A stretch of DNA of 64,000 nucleotides from JBNJGB01 sp051747385. Its GTDB lineage: Bacteria > Myxococcota_A > UBA9042 > PHBI01 > JACKFB01. The translations under genes and the position numbers were made by a program. The notes beneath the pieces were generated by a model. That model saw only the letters and a program-made list of their open reading frames with translations, searched no databases and was not told the origin of the DNA. The DNA lies in the NCBI GenBank assembly GCA_051747385.1, contig JBNJGB010000024.1:36281-100280 (forward strand). Direction: 5' to 3'. Positions within the stretch are counted from its first letter, which is position 1, and every line of letters begins with the position of its first letter. Positions 28,430 to 37,800 of this stretch are shown in pieces.

Positions 28430-29283
28430 ACCTCCCGGGCACGGTGGAGGACCTGATCCGCGACGCCACCGGCCACCCGCCCAAGGCCGTCCGCCCGGTC
28501 GGCGGGGGCTGCATCAACCAGGCGGCGCGCGTGGAGACGGACGGCGGGGCCGTCTTCGTGAAGTGGAACCCGGGCTCGCCTCCGGGCTTCTTCGGGGCCG
28601 AGGCCGACGGACTGGAGCGCCTGGCCGCCACACGGACCGTGCGCGTTCCCGGGGTCCGGGCCGTCGACGACGAACGGCGCGTGGGCGCCATCGTGATGGA
28701 CTGGGTGCCGGACGGACGCGATCGCTCGGCGGCGATGGAGGACGCCGGGCGCAGGCTCGCCGAGCTGCACGCCCGGAGGGGCCGTCCGCCCGGCCTGGAG
28801 CGGGACAACTTCATCGGCTCCATCCCGCAGCGGAACACGCCCCCGCCGGACGGCCGCTGGCTCACGTTCTTCCGGGAGCAGCGCGTCCACGCCCTCGCAG
28901 GCGCCCTCCCGGCGCGGGTCCGGCGGGACCTGGAGGCGCTGGACCTCGAGGGCCTCCTGACGGAGCCGGAGGGTGGCTGCGCGCTGCTCCACGGCGACCT
29001 GTGGGGCGGCAACGTCATGGTGGGCGAGGGCGGCGCCGGCTGGATCGTCGATCCCGCCGTCTACCACGGCCACCCGGAGGTCGACCTGGCCATGACCCGC
29101 CTGTTCGGCGGGTTCGGCCCGCGGTTCTACGACGCCTACCAGGAGGTGGCGGGGCCGTTCGACGCGGATCTGGACGCTCGCCTGGAGGTGCTGAACCTCT
29201 ACCCCCTGCTGGTGCACGTGCACCTGTTCGGCGGCGCCTACCTGGGCCAGGTGGAGGCGGTGGTCCGCCGCTTCGCACGCTAG
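28426..29283 (+). CDS. fructosamine/ribulosamine 3-kinase family protein
   Basis: A 285-residue kinase with the aminoglycoside-phosphotransferase-like fold. The nucleotide-binding start VGGGCINQAARVETDGGAVFVKWN is at about residues 22-46, the catalytic loop is HGDLWGGNVMV near 189 and the metal Asp is in WIVDPAVYHGHPEVDLAM near 206. The family phosphorylates the third carbon of sugars attached to protein amino groups, which destabilises the adduct and repairs glycation damage. Translational coupling to the preceding phosphatase suggests a two-step route. The gene ends within an 18-bp tandem duplication that supplies the TAG stop. Confidence 0.93.
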   Translation: MNLPGTVEDLIRDATGHPPKAVRPVGGGCINQAARVETDGGAVFVKWNPGSPPGFFGAEADGLERLAATRTVRVPGVRAVDDERRVGAIVMDWVPDGRDRSAAMEDAGRRLAELHARRGRPPGLERDNFIGSIPQRNTPPPDGRWLTFFREQRVHALAGALPARVRRDLEALDLEGLLTEPEGGCALLHGDLWGGNVMVGEGGAGWIVDPAVYHGHPEVDLAMTRLFGGFGPRFYDAYQEVAGPFDADLDARLEVLNLYPLLVHVHLFGGAYLGQVEAVVRRFAR

Positions 29284-29303
29284 CCTCGCTTCGCACGCTA
29301 GCG
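29268..29303 (+). repeat. 18-bp tandem duplication at the kinase gene end
   Basis: Two near-identical copies of CGCTTCGCACGCTAGC plus two bases follow one another, the first containing the last codons and TAG stop of the fructosamine-kinase gene. It looks like a recent local duplication. Confidence 0.6.
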
Positions 29304-29383
29304 TCGCGGGCCGGGCGGTTTTCTGGACGGATCGGCGGGCGGGCGCCACCTTCGAGGCGAACGAAGCACGGAGGACGCGCCCC

Positions 29384-29722
29384 ATGGTCGCCATCTGGTT
29401 CGATCCCTCGACCGCCGCCACCGATCGCCTCACCGCCAGCGTCACCGTCGGCTCCGCCGCCGAGACGACGCGGACCCTCGACGTGGGCGTGCGCTCCATC
29501 GGGCGCCGAGGCGTCGTGCTGAAGACCGCCGGCGACCTGGGCGGCGCCCGCCACGCGTGGATGGATCTCGCGCTGCCCGGCGGACGCAGCATCCGGCCCC
29601 TCGTCGAGATCGGCCGGTCGGACCAGGGGCACACCCCCGTGCGCTTCAAGCACCTCTTCCCGCGGGATCGCGAGGCCCTCGAGGCCTTCCACCTCTCCCG
29701 GGCGACGACCTCGGGCTACTGA
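29384..29722 (+). CDS. PilZ-like small protein
   Basis: A 112-residue protein with the beta-barrel-like strand pattern of PilZ domains: TLDVGVRSIGRRGVVLKTAGDLGGARHAWMDLALPGGRSIRPLVEIGRS. PilZ domains bind cyclic di-GMP through an RxxxR and a (D/N)xSxxG motif. Only a degenerate second motif (DVGVRSIG, residues 34-41) is visible and the leading arginines are not clear, so ligand binding may be lost. It stands alone, convergent with the metallo-beta-lactamase-fold gene (7 bp between their ends). A short unrelated beta protein is the alternative. Confidence 0.6.
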   Translation: MVAIWFDPSTAATDRLTASVTVGSAAETTRTLDVGVRSIGRRGVVLKTAGDLGGARHAWMDLALPGGRSIRPLVEIGRSDQGHTPVRFKHLFPRDREALEAFHLSRATTSGY

Positions 29723-29729
29723 ACACCGT

Positions 29730-30695
29730 TCAGGAGCTGATCGGCCCCTCGGCGTCGCGCTCCGGCCGGGTCGGAAAGGCGTGGACCGTCGCCGGGATCC
29801 GGTCGGCGAGCGGCGCCAGCAGATCCGGGATCTCGTGCCACCGGTAGATCTGGCTGAAGTGGCTCAGGACGAGGTGGTCGCACACGAGGCGGTCGGCGCG
29901 CTCCAGCAGGTCCCGCAGGTGGACGTGCCCGCCCGCGCGGCAGTCGTCGTAGTCCTTCCGGTCGTCGAGGAACGTGCACTCGATGAGGAGGGTCGCGGCG
30001 TCGGCGACGTGGGGGCTCCGCTCGAGCACCTCGGGCAGGGTGTCCCCGGTCACCGACAGGAGGCGGCGCTCGACGGGGGCGGTCACCTCCACGCCCGACT
30101 TGCGCAGCCGGGCGATCTCCGGGCCCGGCACCCCGTGGTACTCGGCCTTCAGCTTGTCCACCGTGTGGATCACGCTGTAGCCGAGCGACGGCACCGGGTG
30201 ATAGGTCCGGAAGGGGACCAGCTCGAGGCCGCGGCGCAGGGGATAGCGCGCGCCGGGCTCGGCGGCGACGAGGTGATAGCGGCTCTCGAAGCGCTGGATG
30301 CGATCCCAGGCGGCGATGAGCTCCCGGACGGCGTCGGCCATCTGGGCGGGCACGTACACCGTGGGCGGCGCCATCCTGTAGAGCTGGCGCAGCGCCAGGA
30401 GATACGGCAGGCCGGCGGCGTGGTCCATGTGCGTGTGGGTCAGGGCGAGGTGATCGCAGCGCAGGGCGTCGCGGTGGCCGCGGCCCACGTCGATGGCCAG
30501 CTTCCACTCCGGCACGACGACGCAGGTCTCGACGCCGCCGAGGGAGAAGCCTCGCAGGCTGAATTCGCGGATTTCGGCACCCCCCGGACCCGTCGGTGGA
30601 ACGTCGCCCCGGCGCGGCGCGGAGCGTCTTGTGGGCGTCGTGCGGCCCGTGGTACAAAGCGCCGGACCTCGCGCGAGGAGGATCGTCGCATGCAC
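29730..30695 (-). CDS. metallo-beta-lactamase-fold hydrolase, RNase Z-like; start uncertain
   Basis: A metal-dependent hydrolase. The ligand motif HTHMDH lies in LTHTHMDHAAGLPYL and later ligands appear in LSVTGDTLPE and LSHFSQIYRWHE, as in the RNase Z-like branch. The recognisable fold begins at EIREFSLRGFSLGGVETCVV near 30565. No ATG, GTG or TTG exists in frame between there and a GTG at 30695, which lies inside the start of the divergent lipoprotein gene. A GGGGGG stretch precedes an ATC codon at the natural N-terminus, so a rare start is possible. The interval given is the outer limit (321 residues). The product may act on RNA or a small ester. Confidence 0.85.
   Translation of the reverse strand: MHATILLARGPALCTTGRTTPTRRSAPRRGDVPPTGPGGAEIREFSLRGFSLGGVETCVVVPEWKLAIDVGRGHRDALRCDHLALTHTHMDHAAGLPYLLALRQLYRMAPPTVYVPAQMADAVRELIAAWDRIQRFESRYHLVAAEPGARYPLRRGLELVPFRTYHPVPSLGYSVIHTVDKLKAEYHGVPGPEIARLRKSGVEVTAPVERRLLSVTGDTLPEVLERSPHVADAATLLIECTFLDDRKDYDDCRAGGHVHLRDLLERADRLVCDHLVLSHFSQIYRWHEIPDLLAPLADRIPATVHAFPTRPERDAEGPISS
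30629..30658 (+). promoter_or_regulatory. possible promoter of lipoprotein operon
   Basis: TTGTGG (30629-30634), 18-base spacer, TACAAA (30653-30658); the match to consensus is moderate. It precedes the lipoprotein gene at 30690, whose GAGGAGGA ribosome-binding site is near 30675. Confidence 0.35.
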
Positions 30696-31262
30696 ACGCC
30701 CGTACGTCGATGGGTACGCCTCTCCCCCTCCGCCCGGTGGGGAGCGGCGCTCGCGGCCGTGGTCGCCCTCGCGTTCGGCCTCGTCGCGTGCAAGGAGGAG
30801 CTGGATCCCGAGGTCGTCGGCCGCGGCCTGCCGGACACGGGCAGCACGGGCACCCCGACGCCCGAGATGGCGCAGCGGTGCAAGCTCGACGAGAAGGTGG
30901 ACGCCCCCGAGGAGGGCACCCCCGAGCGCGTGGTGGCTCGAGTGCTCGGGGCTGCGAAGGCCGCCGGAGACGAGGACGACGAGGCAGAGTTCCAGCGCTT
31001 CTTCGGCCAGTTCGCCGAGGGACAGGACGAGAGCTGGGCCCGGTCGCAGTACTGGAAGGCCGCCCGCAAGCACGCGGACCTGTTCGTCTACGGCGGGGGC
31101 GGCGACGAGCCGGTCACCTACGTGATCTGCCGCCGCCAGGAAAAGGACGGCGGGGTGACGCTCTACCTCGGCTCCAAGGACACGCAGAAGAAGTCCCACG
31201 TGCCCATCACCCTGGAGAAGCAGGAGGACGGGGCGTGGAAGGTGACGAAGTTCAGCCCCTGA
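30690..31262 (+). CDS. predicted lipoprotein with NTF2-like C-terminal region
   Basis: A 190-residue lipoprotein: basic MHTPVRRWVRLSPSAR, hydrophobic WGAALAAVVALAFG, lipobox LVAC with Cys31. A Thr/Pro-rich linker follows. Residues 70-190 (ERVVARVLGAAKAAGDEDDEAEFQRFF... to AWKVTKFSP) look like the small alpha+beta domain found in DUF4878/NTF2-like lipoproteins, ending in the strand pattern typical of that group. Function is unknown. It is followed after 57 bp by another lipoprotein and a PEGA protein in the same direction, forming a likely envelope operon. Confidence 0.85.
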   Translation: MHTPVRRWVRLSPSARWGAALAAVVALAFGLVACKEELDPEVVGRGLPDTGSTGTPTPEMAQRCKLDEKVDAPEEGTPERVVARVLGAAKAAGDEDDEAEFQRFFGQFAEGQDESWARSQYWKAARKHADLFVYGGGGDEPVTYVICRRQEKDGGVTLYLGSKDTQKKSHVPITLEKQEDGAWKVTKFSP

Positions 31263-31319
31263 GCGGCCCGCGCGGGCGCGCGGCGCGACGCGTGGTGTGA
31301 CACGAGAGAGGCGAGGCGC

Positions 31320-33056
31320 ATGAAGACGTGGATGCCAGCCGCAGGCGCGGCGCTGCTCATGGTCCTGGTCGCCGGGTGTGACACCGGTCGGGAGACGGCC
31401 CCGAGCACCATGGAGGTGCACGCCCTGAGCGGCGGGTCGTGCGCCGAGGGCGCGTCCATCGACCCGCTCCAGGACCTCGAGGAGGTGGAGGTGAGCCTCA
31501 GCCGCTTCGACCCGGAGGCGGAGGAGGGCGACGGGTTCGAGGTCATCCGCTCCGTCAGCCGGAGCGTCTCGGACATGAGCTTCACCCTGTCGGGCGTCCC
31601 GGAGACCACCGGGGTGGGGCATCGGATCGTGCTCTCCGGCGAGGGGCAGCAGGCCCGGTGGTACGCCGCGGACATGGACGTCACGGTCCGACGGAACACG
31701 GACAACCCCGTGGACCTGCTCCTGACGCGATTCGGAGGCTTCTCGTGCGTCCCGACGGACACGAGCCTGGTCAACGCGGTCTTCCCGGCCGCCGCGGAGC
31801 TGGGGGATGGCCGGCTGTTCATCAGCGGCGGATTCACGCAGCTCCTGAGCGATCGCCAGGGTGGAACCTACCTGGGCGCCCCGAGCAGCCAGGCGTTCAT
31901 CTTCGACCCGACCACGGGTCTGGTGGACGAGGTCATCGACATGGGCGAAGGAGAGGGCCGCGCCGGCCACGCCGTCGAGTTCATCCCGTCGCCCACCGGC
32001 GAGGACCGGGGCAAGGTCCTCATCCTCGGGGGCATGACGCGGCTCGGCGTGGACTCGGGCGCCGGCTTCCCGTTCACCTTCGACAAGGAGGACGGGCGGC
32101 GGGACTTCCTGCTGTACGACCTGTCCACGTCGTCGTTCGTGGAGGGCACCGACGACGCCATGCAGGTGAAGCGTGGCTTCCCGCGCACGCACCTCATGGC
32201 GGACGGCACCGTCGTCGTCACCGGCGGTGGCCAGTGGCCCCAGGAGGCGTCGACCGACTACCAGGAGGTCGAGGTCTTCGACCCGCAGCAGCAGGCGGGG
32301 GCGTGGTTCGTTCCCGGCACGGCGGGCTTCATCAGCGACTGGCCCCGGACCGGACACAGCCTCAGCTTCCTGGGCAACACGCCCGAGCAGGGCCTGACGC
32401 AGCTCCTCGTCTGGGGCGGTACGACGCCGCCGGGGCAGCGGAAGGGCACCGACTCGGTGGCCGAGATCATGACCCAGTCCTCGCAGCAGGTGGAGGGGAT
32501 CGACGGCTCGTTCTCGCCCGTCACCGTCCAGGTCCAGAACCCGGATGACGGCGTGCCGTTCACCTTCTTCCACGAGATGACCCCGCTCGGCGAGCAGGAC
32601 TTCCTCCTGACGGGCGGCGTGCGGGCCCAGTGCGCAGGCCAGGGTCAGGACTGCACGCTCCGGGCGCCGGCGGCGGACGAGGCCTGGCACGTCCACATCC
32701 AGACCGGCGGCGACGACCCGGTGGCTCAGGTCCGCAAGGTGCCGGGCATGGGCGCCGGTCGCGTCTTCCACTCGGCGCACCTCAGCGCCCCGGGGGGCGT
32801 CGCGGTGGTCGGTGGCCTGGCGGGCACGAATGCGGTCCAGACCGACAAGATCATGCTGTTCGACGAGGCCGACTCCTCCTGGGCGGCCGATCCGGCCGGC
32901 GGCGACCGGTTCGAGGGGCGTGGCGCGCATCTCGGGGTCACGCTGGGCTCGCGGGCCGCGCTGCTCGTCGGCGGCGAGACCAACCTCACCGACCTGGACG
33001 GCAACACCGGCGCCTTCGTCGAGGTGTTCGCGCCGTCCAATCTCCACACTCCCTAG
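31320..33056 (+). CDS. lipoprotein with kelch-like beta-propeller
   Basis: A 578-residue lipoprotein (MKTWMPAAGAALLMVLVAGC, Cys20). Residues 30-145 are a beta-rich domain; from about 150 onward, repeats such as LGDGRLFISGGFT, GKVLILGGMTRLG, DGTVVVTGGGQWP, QDFLLTGGVRAQ and GGVAVVGGLAGT recur at 50-90-residue spacing, the hallmark of kelch or galactose-oxidase-type propellers. No catalytic Cys-Tyr pair is seen, so a binding role at the cell surface is likely. It is the middle gene of a three-gene unit. Confidence 0.87.
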   Translation: MKTWMPAAGAALLMVLVAGCDTGRETAPSTMEVHALSGGSCAEGASIDPLQDLEEVEVSLSRFDPEAEEGDGFEVIRSVSRSVSDMSFTLSGVPETTGVGHRIVLSGEGQQARWYAADMDVTVRRNTDNPVDLLLTRFGGFSCVPTDTSLVNAVFPAAAELGDGRLFISGGFTQLLSDRQGGTYLGAPSSQAFIFDPTTGLVDEVIDMGEGEGRAGHAVEFIPSPTGEDRGKVLILGGMTRLGVDSGAGFPFTFDKEDGRRDFLLYDLSTSSFVEGTDDAMQVKRGFPRTHLMADGTVVVTGGGQWPQEASTDYQEVEVFDPQQQAGAWFVPGTAGFISDWPRTGHSLSFLGNTPEQGLTQLLVWGGTTPPGQRKGTDSVAEIMTQSSQQVEGIDGSFSPVTVQVQNPDDGVPFTFFHEMTPLGEQDFLLTGGVRAQCAGQGQDCTLRAPAADEAWHVHIQTGGDDPVAQVRKVPGMGAGRVFHSAHLSAPGGVAVVGGLAGTNAVQTDKIMLFDEADSSWAADPAGGDRFEGRGAHLGVTLGSRAALLVGGETNLTDLDGNTGAFVEVFAPSNLHTP

Positions 33057-33119
33057 GAGCGGTGCCGGGATCCCGGCCGCCGCGTCCCACGACTCGTTTC
33101 CAGGCGAGGAGACCCTCCC

Positions 33120-34511
33120 ATGCTCCACCCGCGGGGGAAGACGTACCGCACCCTGGCCGTCCTGACGGCCGTGGGCGTGTTCAACCTCGAGATGGTCGCG
33201 CTGATGCACGGCCGGCTCACGCTGCCGACGGCCCGGGCGCAGGCCCAGCCGGAGGCCCCGGCCCGAGCGGCCGCGGAGGAGCGCCGCGTCGCCCTCATCG
33301 TGTTCCCGAGGCGGAGCGCCGACGAGGGGGACGCCCAGGTCCTTCAGACGCTGATGCGCCAGGAGGTCGAGCGGTTGAAGGACGTGAGCGTCGTCACCGG
33401 CTCGCCCGATCCCGCCGAGGACGCGCAGTCCGTGGCGGCCGACCTCGTGGAGGCGGGCTTCCGGGCGCTGAACGTGCGGGATCACGTGGAGGCCGAGGCG
33501 AGGCTCTCGGAGGCCTACGAGAAGCTCATCCGTCACACGGGTCCGCTGGACCGTCGCCTGATGGCGCGGGCCCTCAAGGGGCTCGGCGTGGCCCGGGTGA
33601 TGGCCGGCCAGATGCGCGCCGGCAAGGACATGATGCGCGCGTCCCTGAACCTGTGGCCCGAGCAGATCCCTCCAGAGTACGGCTACACGCTCGACGTGCT
33701 GAACGCCTTCAAGGACGTCCAGCGCCAGCGGACCGAGCAGGCCAGCGGCTCCGTCGACGTGGTCACCGAGCCTGCGGGGGCCGAGGTGCGCATCGACGGC
33801 GAGGTCCGGGGATACTCTCCGGTGAGCGTGCCCGACCTGGCCCCGGGGATGCACTGGGTTCAGGCCCAGCTCGACGGGTACGTCCGCCAGGGCTCCCTCG
33901 TGGAGGTGCCCTCCGGCGAGGCGGAGCAGGTGCGGTACTCGCTCCAGGCCCGCCAGGATCACGACGCCTACAGCGACGTCATGGGCGACGTGCAGCGGCG
34001 CTTCGGTTCCCGGCGCGTGGTCGGGCGGGCCAACCCGAAGCTGATCGACATGCTCCGAGCGGACGACGTCCTCCTGGTGCAGGTGGACCCGCGGGGCAAC
34101 GGCTATCGCCTGACGGCGTGGCACGGTGACGCCGAGGGCGTCGAGCAGGCGAAGAAGACGATCCAGCGTGACGCCGACTTCCTGTCGAACATCCAGTCCT
34201 TCCTCACCGCCACCCTGGGCGCCGAGCTGGGCGCCGAGGAGGCCGCCCTGCGGCTGGACGCGCCGCCCAAGAGCAGCGTGCTGGCCACGGGCGAGGAGGA
34301 GGAGGACCTCTACATCGACCCGGACGACCCCATCCTCAAGAGCCCCGAGGAGGAGGAGGAGGAGAGCGTCACGAGCAAGTGGTGGTTCTGGGCCATCGTG
34401 GGCGGGGTCGCCGCGGGCGCCGTTGCTGGCGGCGTGGTCCTGTTCTCCGGCACCGACGCTGGTTCCGGCCCCACCGGCGACATCACCGTCGACCTCCACG
34501 GGCTCCAGTAG
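33120..34511 (+). CDS. PEGA-domain membrane-anchored protein
   Basis: A 463-residue protein with an N-terminal signal-like segment (ending near ARAQA), a helical TPR-like region (residues 100-205), a PEGA domain at about 210-285 (VVTEPAGAEVRIDGEVRGYSPVSVPDLAPGMHWVQAQLDGY), a mixed domain, an acidic stretch (EEEEEE) and a single C-terminal membrane helix (WWFWAIVGGVAAGAVAGGVVLF). PEGA domains are usually on envelope proteins and bind glycans or partners. The TAG stop lies inside a REP-like R3 motif. It resembles a family common in Myxococcota with one propeptide and one anchor. Confidence 0.87.
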   Translation: MLHPRGKTYRTLAVLTAVGVFNLEMVALMHGRLTLPTARAQAQPEAPARAAAEERRVALIVFPRRSADEGDAQVLQTLMRQEVERLKDVSVVTGSPDPAEDAQSVAADLVEAGFRALNVRDHVEAEARLSEAYEKLIRHTGPLDRRLMARALKGLGVARVMAGQMRAGKDMMRASLNLWPEQIPPEYGYTLDVLNAFKDVQRQRTEQASGSVDVVTEPAGAEVRIDGEVRGYSPVSVPDLAPGMHWVQAQLDGYVRQGSLVEVPSGEAEQVRYSLQARQDHDAYSDVMGDVQRRFGSRRVVGRANPKLIDMLRADDVLLVQVDPRGNGYRLTAWHGDAEGVEQAKKTIQRDADFLSNIQSFLTATLGAELGAEEAALRLDAPPKSSVLATGEEEEDLYIDPDDPILKSPEEEEEESVTSKWWFWAIVGGVAAGAVAGGVVLFSGTDAGSGPTGDITVDLHGLQ

Positions 34512-34566
34512 AACCGCCGTCCCCGGCGCCCCGAGCCGGCAAGCTGCAGTAGGATCGCCGTCCCCG
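34503..34566 (+). repeat. two tandem R3 REP-like motifs
   Basis: Two imperfect copies of CAGTAGRAYCGCCGTCCCCGG (34506-34525 and 34547-34567). The first supplies the TAG stop of the PEGA gene. The second is interrupted by the R2 element that begins at 34568 and resumes after it, which dates R3 before R2. Confidence 0.7.
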
Positions 34567-34567
34567 G

Positions 34568-34791
34568 CTCACAGTTCGTCAGATGTCGCGAGACGAAGGG
34601 CTCGCGCAAAGACGCGAAGCCGCAAAGAAGGACGGCATGCTTCGGCTCGGTGTGCTCGCTCTCGGCCTGCCGGTGACGCGGCGGTCTCGGACGAACCGGT
34701 GTGCAACCGGTTCGCTGGCCTTGGGGTCCTGGCGGCTTGGCGCGCGATTCTCTTCGAGGCCCCGGCATTTCGAGTTGTGTAGGCCTGTGAG
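34568..34791 (+). mobile_element. R2 repeat element, copy 2 (224 bp, perfect 10-bp target duplication)
   Basis: Starts CTCACAG, ends CTGTGAG (extending to 9 bp, GGCTCACAG/CTGTGAGCC). It is flanked by perfect 10-bp direct repeats CCGTCCCCGG (34558-34567 and 34792-34801). Removing the element and one repeat restores an intact R3 motif, which is strong evidence for insertion. Internal features shared with copy 1 are the 8-base-period CGCAAAGA stretch and a GAACCGG...CCGGTTC perfect 7-bp hairpin (near 34697-34717). It lies between two convergent genes. Confidence 0.9.
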
Positions 34792-34804
34792 CCGTCCCCG
34801 GCGG

Positions 34805-37800
34805 TCAGTAGATCAGCTCGAAGCCGGCCGCCGCCGTCGACTCCGTGTGGGCCTCGCCGTCCGTGCCCTCCGGGAGGGACTGGTTGGCCAGGTAGGCGCC
34901 GGTGGCGCTGGTGATGCGGACCACGACGCCCACGCTCCGCGTCTCTCCGGCGGCCGCGTCGTAGAGCAGGGACAGCGGGATCGCCGCCTCGACGGCCTCG
35001 TCCCCGGCGTAGACGGCGCCGTCGATGAGCCAGGGCAGGTCGGCGGGGAGCGACAGGCCGCGCCAGCCGGCTCCCACGGCCGCGGGGTCGTCCACGGCGG
35101 GCACGTAGCTGTCCATGTCGAGGGTCGCGAAGCCCACCTCCGCGCCGTACCCGGCCTGGGTCACGCGCAGGACGCTCGCGACGGCGTCGTCGACTGCGTG
35201 GTCGCCGTCCGTGAGCGCTGACAGGTCCGTGACGCCGCTGCCGGCGCCGAGGTCGGTGTCCACGTACGCGACGAGGGCGTTGCCGTCGTGGGCCTTCCCC
35301 TCCACGGCGAGGTACATGAGCTCGCCGTCGCTCGCCGCGTGGAGAGCCGAGAGCGTGTTCCCCGTGCCCCAGTCGCTGGCGATCGTGTTCGTGGCGAGGA
35401 GCGTGGCGCCGGTCCACTCGTCCAGGGTGCCGTCCATCGTGGGGCGATAGCCCAGGCGGGTGGTCGCGGTGCCCTCGTCGCAGGCGACGACCACCTCCGC
35501 CTCGCCGGGCGCGTGGGGCGGCGCCGTGAACTGCAGGGGACCGGGAGCGTCCCCCCAGGTGGTGGTCGCCGCGATCCCGTCGACGGTGACGCCGCACGAG
35601 CCGTCGAGCCCGGCGCCCGCGACGGCGACGGTCGTTCCTCCGCCGTGGGTGACCGAGCGTGGCTCCAGCGCGGTGACCCCGACAGCTCCCTCCAGGATCT
35701 CCACCGTGGAGAGGTCGGCGGGAGAGAAGCCGTCCACGGCGCCGGTGCGGTCCACGTAGAGCCAGGAAGAGCCGCCGGTGACCGAGAAGCGCATCGTCGC
35801 GGCCCAAGTGCCCGGGGGCGGCTCCACCGCGCCGGTCCAGACGTCGTTGTGGCCCTCCTCGTGGCTGTAGGCGGCGTCGGTCCAGGTCCAGCCCTCGTCA
35901 GAGCGGGGATCCGAGCCCGCGGGGCCGTAGCCGGCCTGGGCCGTGATCCCGAAGCCGGCGCCGTCCCCCTCCGTCACGCCTGGTTCATAGACCTGCGCGG
36001 AGAGCACGGGGCCCGGCTCTCCCTCGGAGGCGGTGAGCTCCTCGGCGACGTCCAGGCGTCCCCAGTCGGGGAGATCGGGCTCGTACGTGAAGGCATCCGG
36101 CGCGACGACGCTCTGACCGTCGGGATTGTCCACCGCGACGTCGACGGTGCCGATGGGGGCCGGGGGCGTGACCGCGGAGATCGATCCGCTCCCGTCGGCC
36201 ACCTCCACGTCGGAGGCGCTGAGCGAACCGAAGCGCACGGCGGCCCCCGCGGCGAAGTTGGCCCCTGTGACGGTCACGGTCGTTCCCCCACCGGTGGGGC
36301 CCGAGGCGGGCGTGACCTCGTCGATGCTCGGAGCGTTCGCCACCTCCACGAAGGCGTAGCCGCCCGGATAGGTGGCGGAGCCTCCGTCCGGCGCGGTGAT
36401 CGTCACGTCCACGGTCCCCGCCGCGTGCGCGGGGGTGATCACTTCGGCGGAGGCGGTCTCGACGGTCTGGACCGTGGCCTCCTCTCCTCCGAAGCGCACG
36501 GTGACGCCCTCGACGAAGCCGCTCCCGGACAGGGTCACCGGGGTCCCGCCGGTCGCGCTCCCGTGATCGGGCGCGATCAGCAACAGCTCGATGGGCGCCG
36601 TCTCCGGGACGCAGGCGCCGTCCTGGCAGACCTCGCCGTCGCCGGTGCAGGGCGCCTGGGGGCCGCACTCCGGTACACAGACACCGTCCTGGCAGACCTC
36701 GCCCGCGTCGCACGGGTCGTCCTCGTCGCACTCGGGCCCGGTGTCGGGCACACACGTACCGTCCTCGCAGATCCCACCGCCGGGGCACGGGTCGTCCTCG
36801 TCGCACTCGGGCCCCGTGTCGGGCACACACGTACCGTCCTCGCAGATCTCACCGCCGGGGCACGGGTTGTCCGCGGCGCACTCGGGCCCCGTGTCGACCA
36901 CGCAGGCGCCACCCCGGCAGACCTCGTCCCGTCCCGTGCAGGGCGTGTCGGGGCCGCACTCGGGGGCAGGGTCGTCGGGACAGACGACCACCGCGGTGTT
37001 CATCTCGACGCCCTTGCTGTCCATGGACTGGACCACGTCGTGCGGCTGCCAGCCGCCCGCGCACTCGGCCTCCGCGGACACGCCCCGGGGCGTCGCGTCC
37101 CCGTCGACCTTGTACTCCTGGGCCACGTCCGGGTCCGCGTCCCCCTTGGCGAACACGAAGACGAACTGCGCCTCCTGCCCGGCCTGGAGCAGCCCGTCGT
37201 GCGGCCCGAGGTACAGGGAGTGCTGGTAGGTGAGCACGCCGTCCCCCGCCTGAGCGTCGCCGCGCGCCCCGTCGTCCAGGAGCTGGATCGGCGTCCACGA
37301 GTTCATGGTGCCCTTGATGAACACACGGTGGCTCTCGAGGGTGACGGCGCCGACCCAGTCCTCGTGCAGGCCCTCCAGGTCGAGGAAGACCTCGAGGTCC
37401 CGATCCCCGTGGGCGGGGACGGTCATCCCCGGGACGTCGACGCGACCCGTGGTGCCGGCCGGTACCTCGAGCTGCCCGTTGGAGCCGCGCCAGATCCACC
37501 GCAGATCGGCGTTGAGGAGGCCGTACGAGAGCAGCCGATCCTGCTCGGCCCGGTAGCAGGCCACCACGCTCCAGACGTGGTCCCCGGCCACCTCGCCCTC
37601 GGGCTCGTGTCCGCCCGCGCTGACGGGCCCGTCGTCGAACAGCGGCGGATAGGGGCCCTCCTCCGGGAGCCAGCTCGAGGCGAACTCCAGCGTGTTCGTC
37701 GCCTCGTCCCAGGAGAAGGAGCCGGTCCAGATGAGCTCGCCCTCGCCGTAGGTCCGGTTCGCGGTGTCGTCCACGGCGAACGCGAGCGCGGCGTGGTCGT

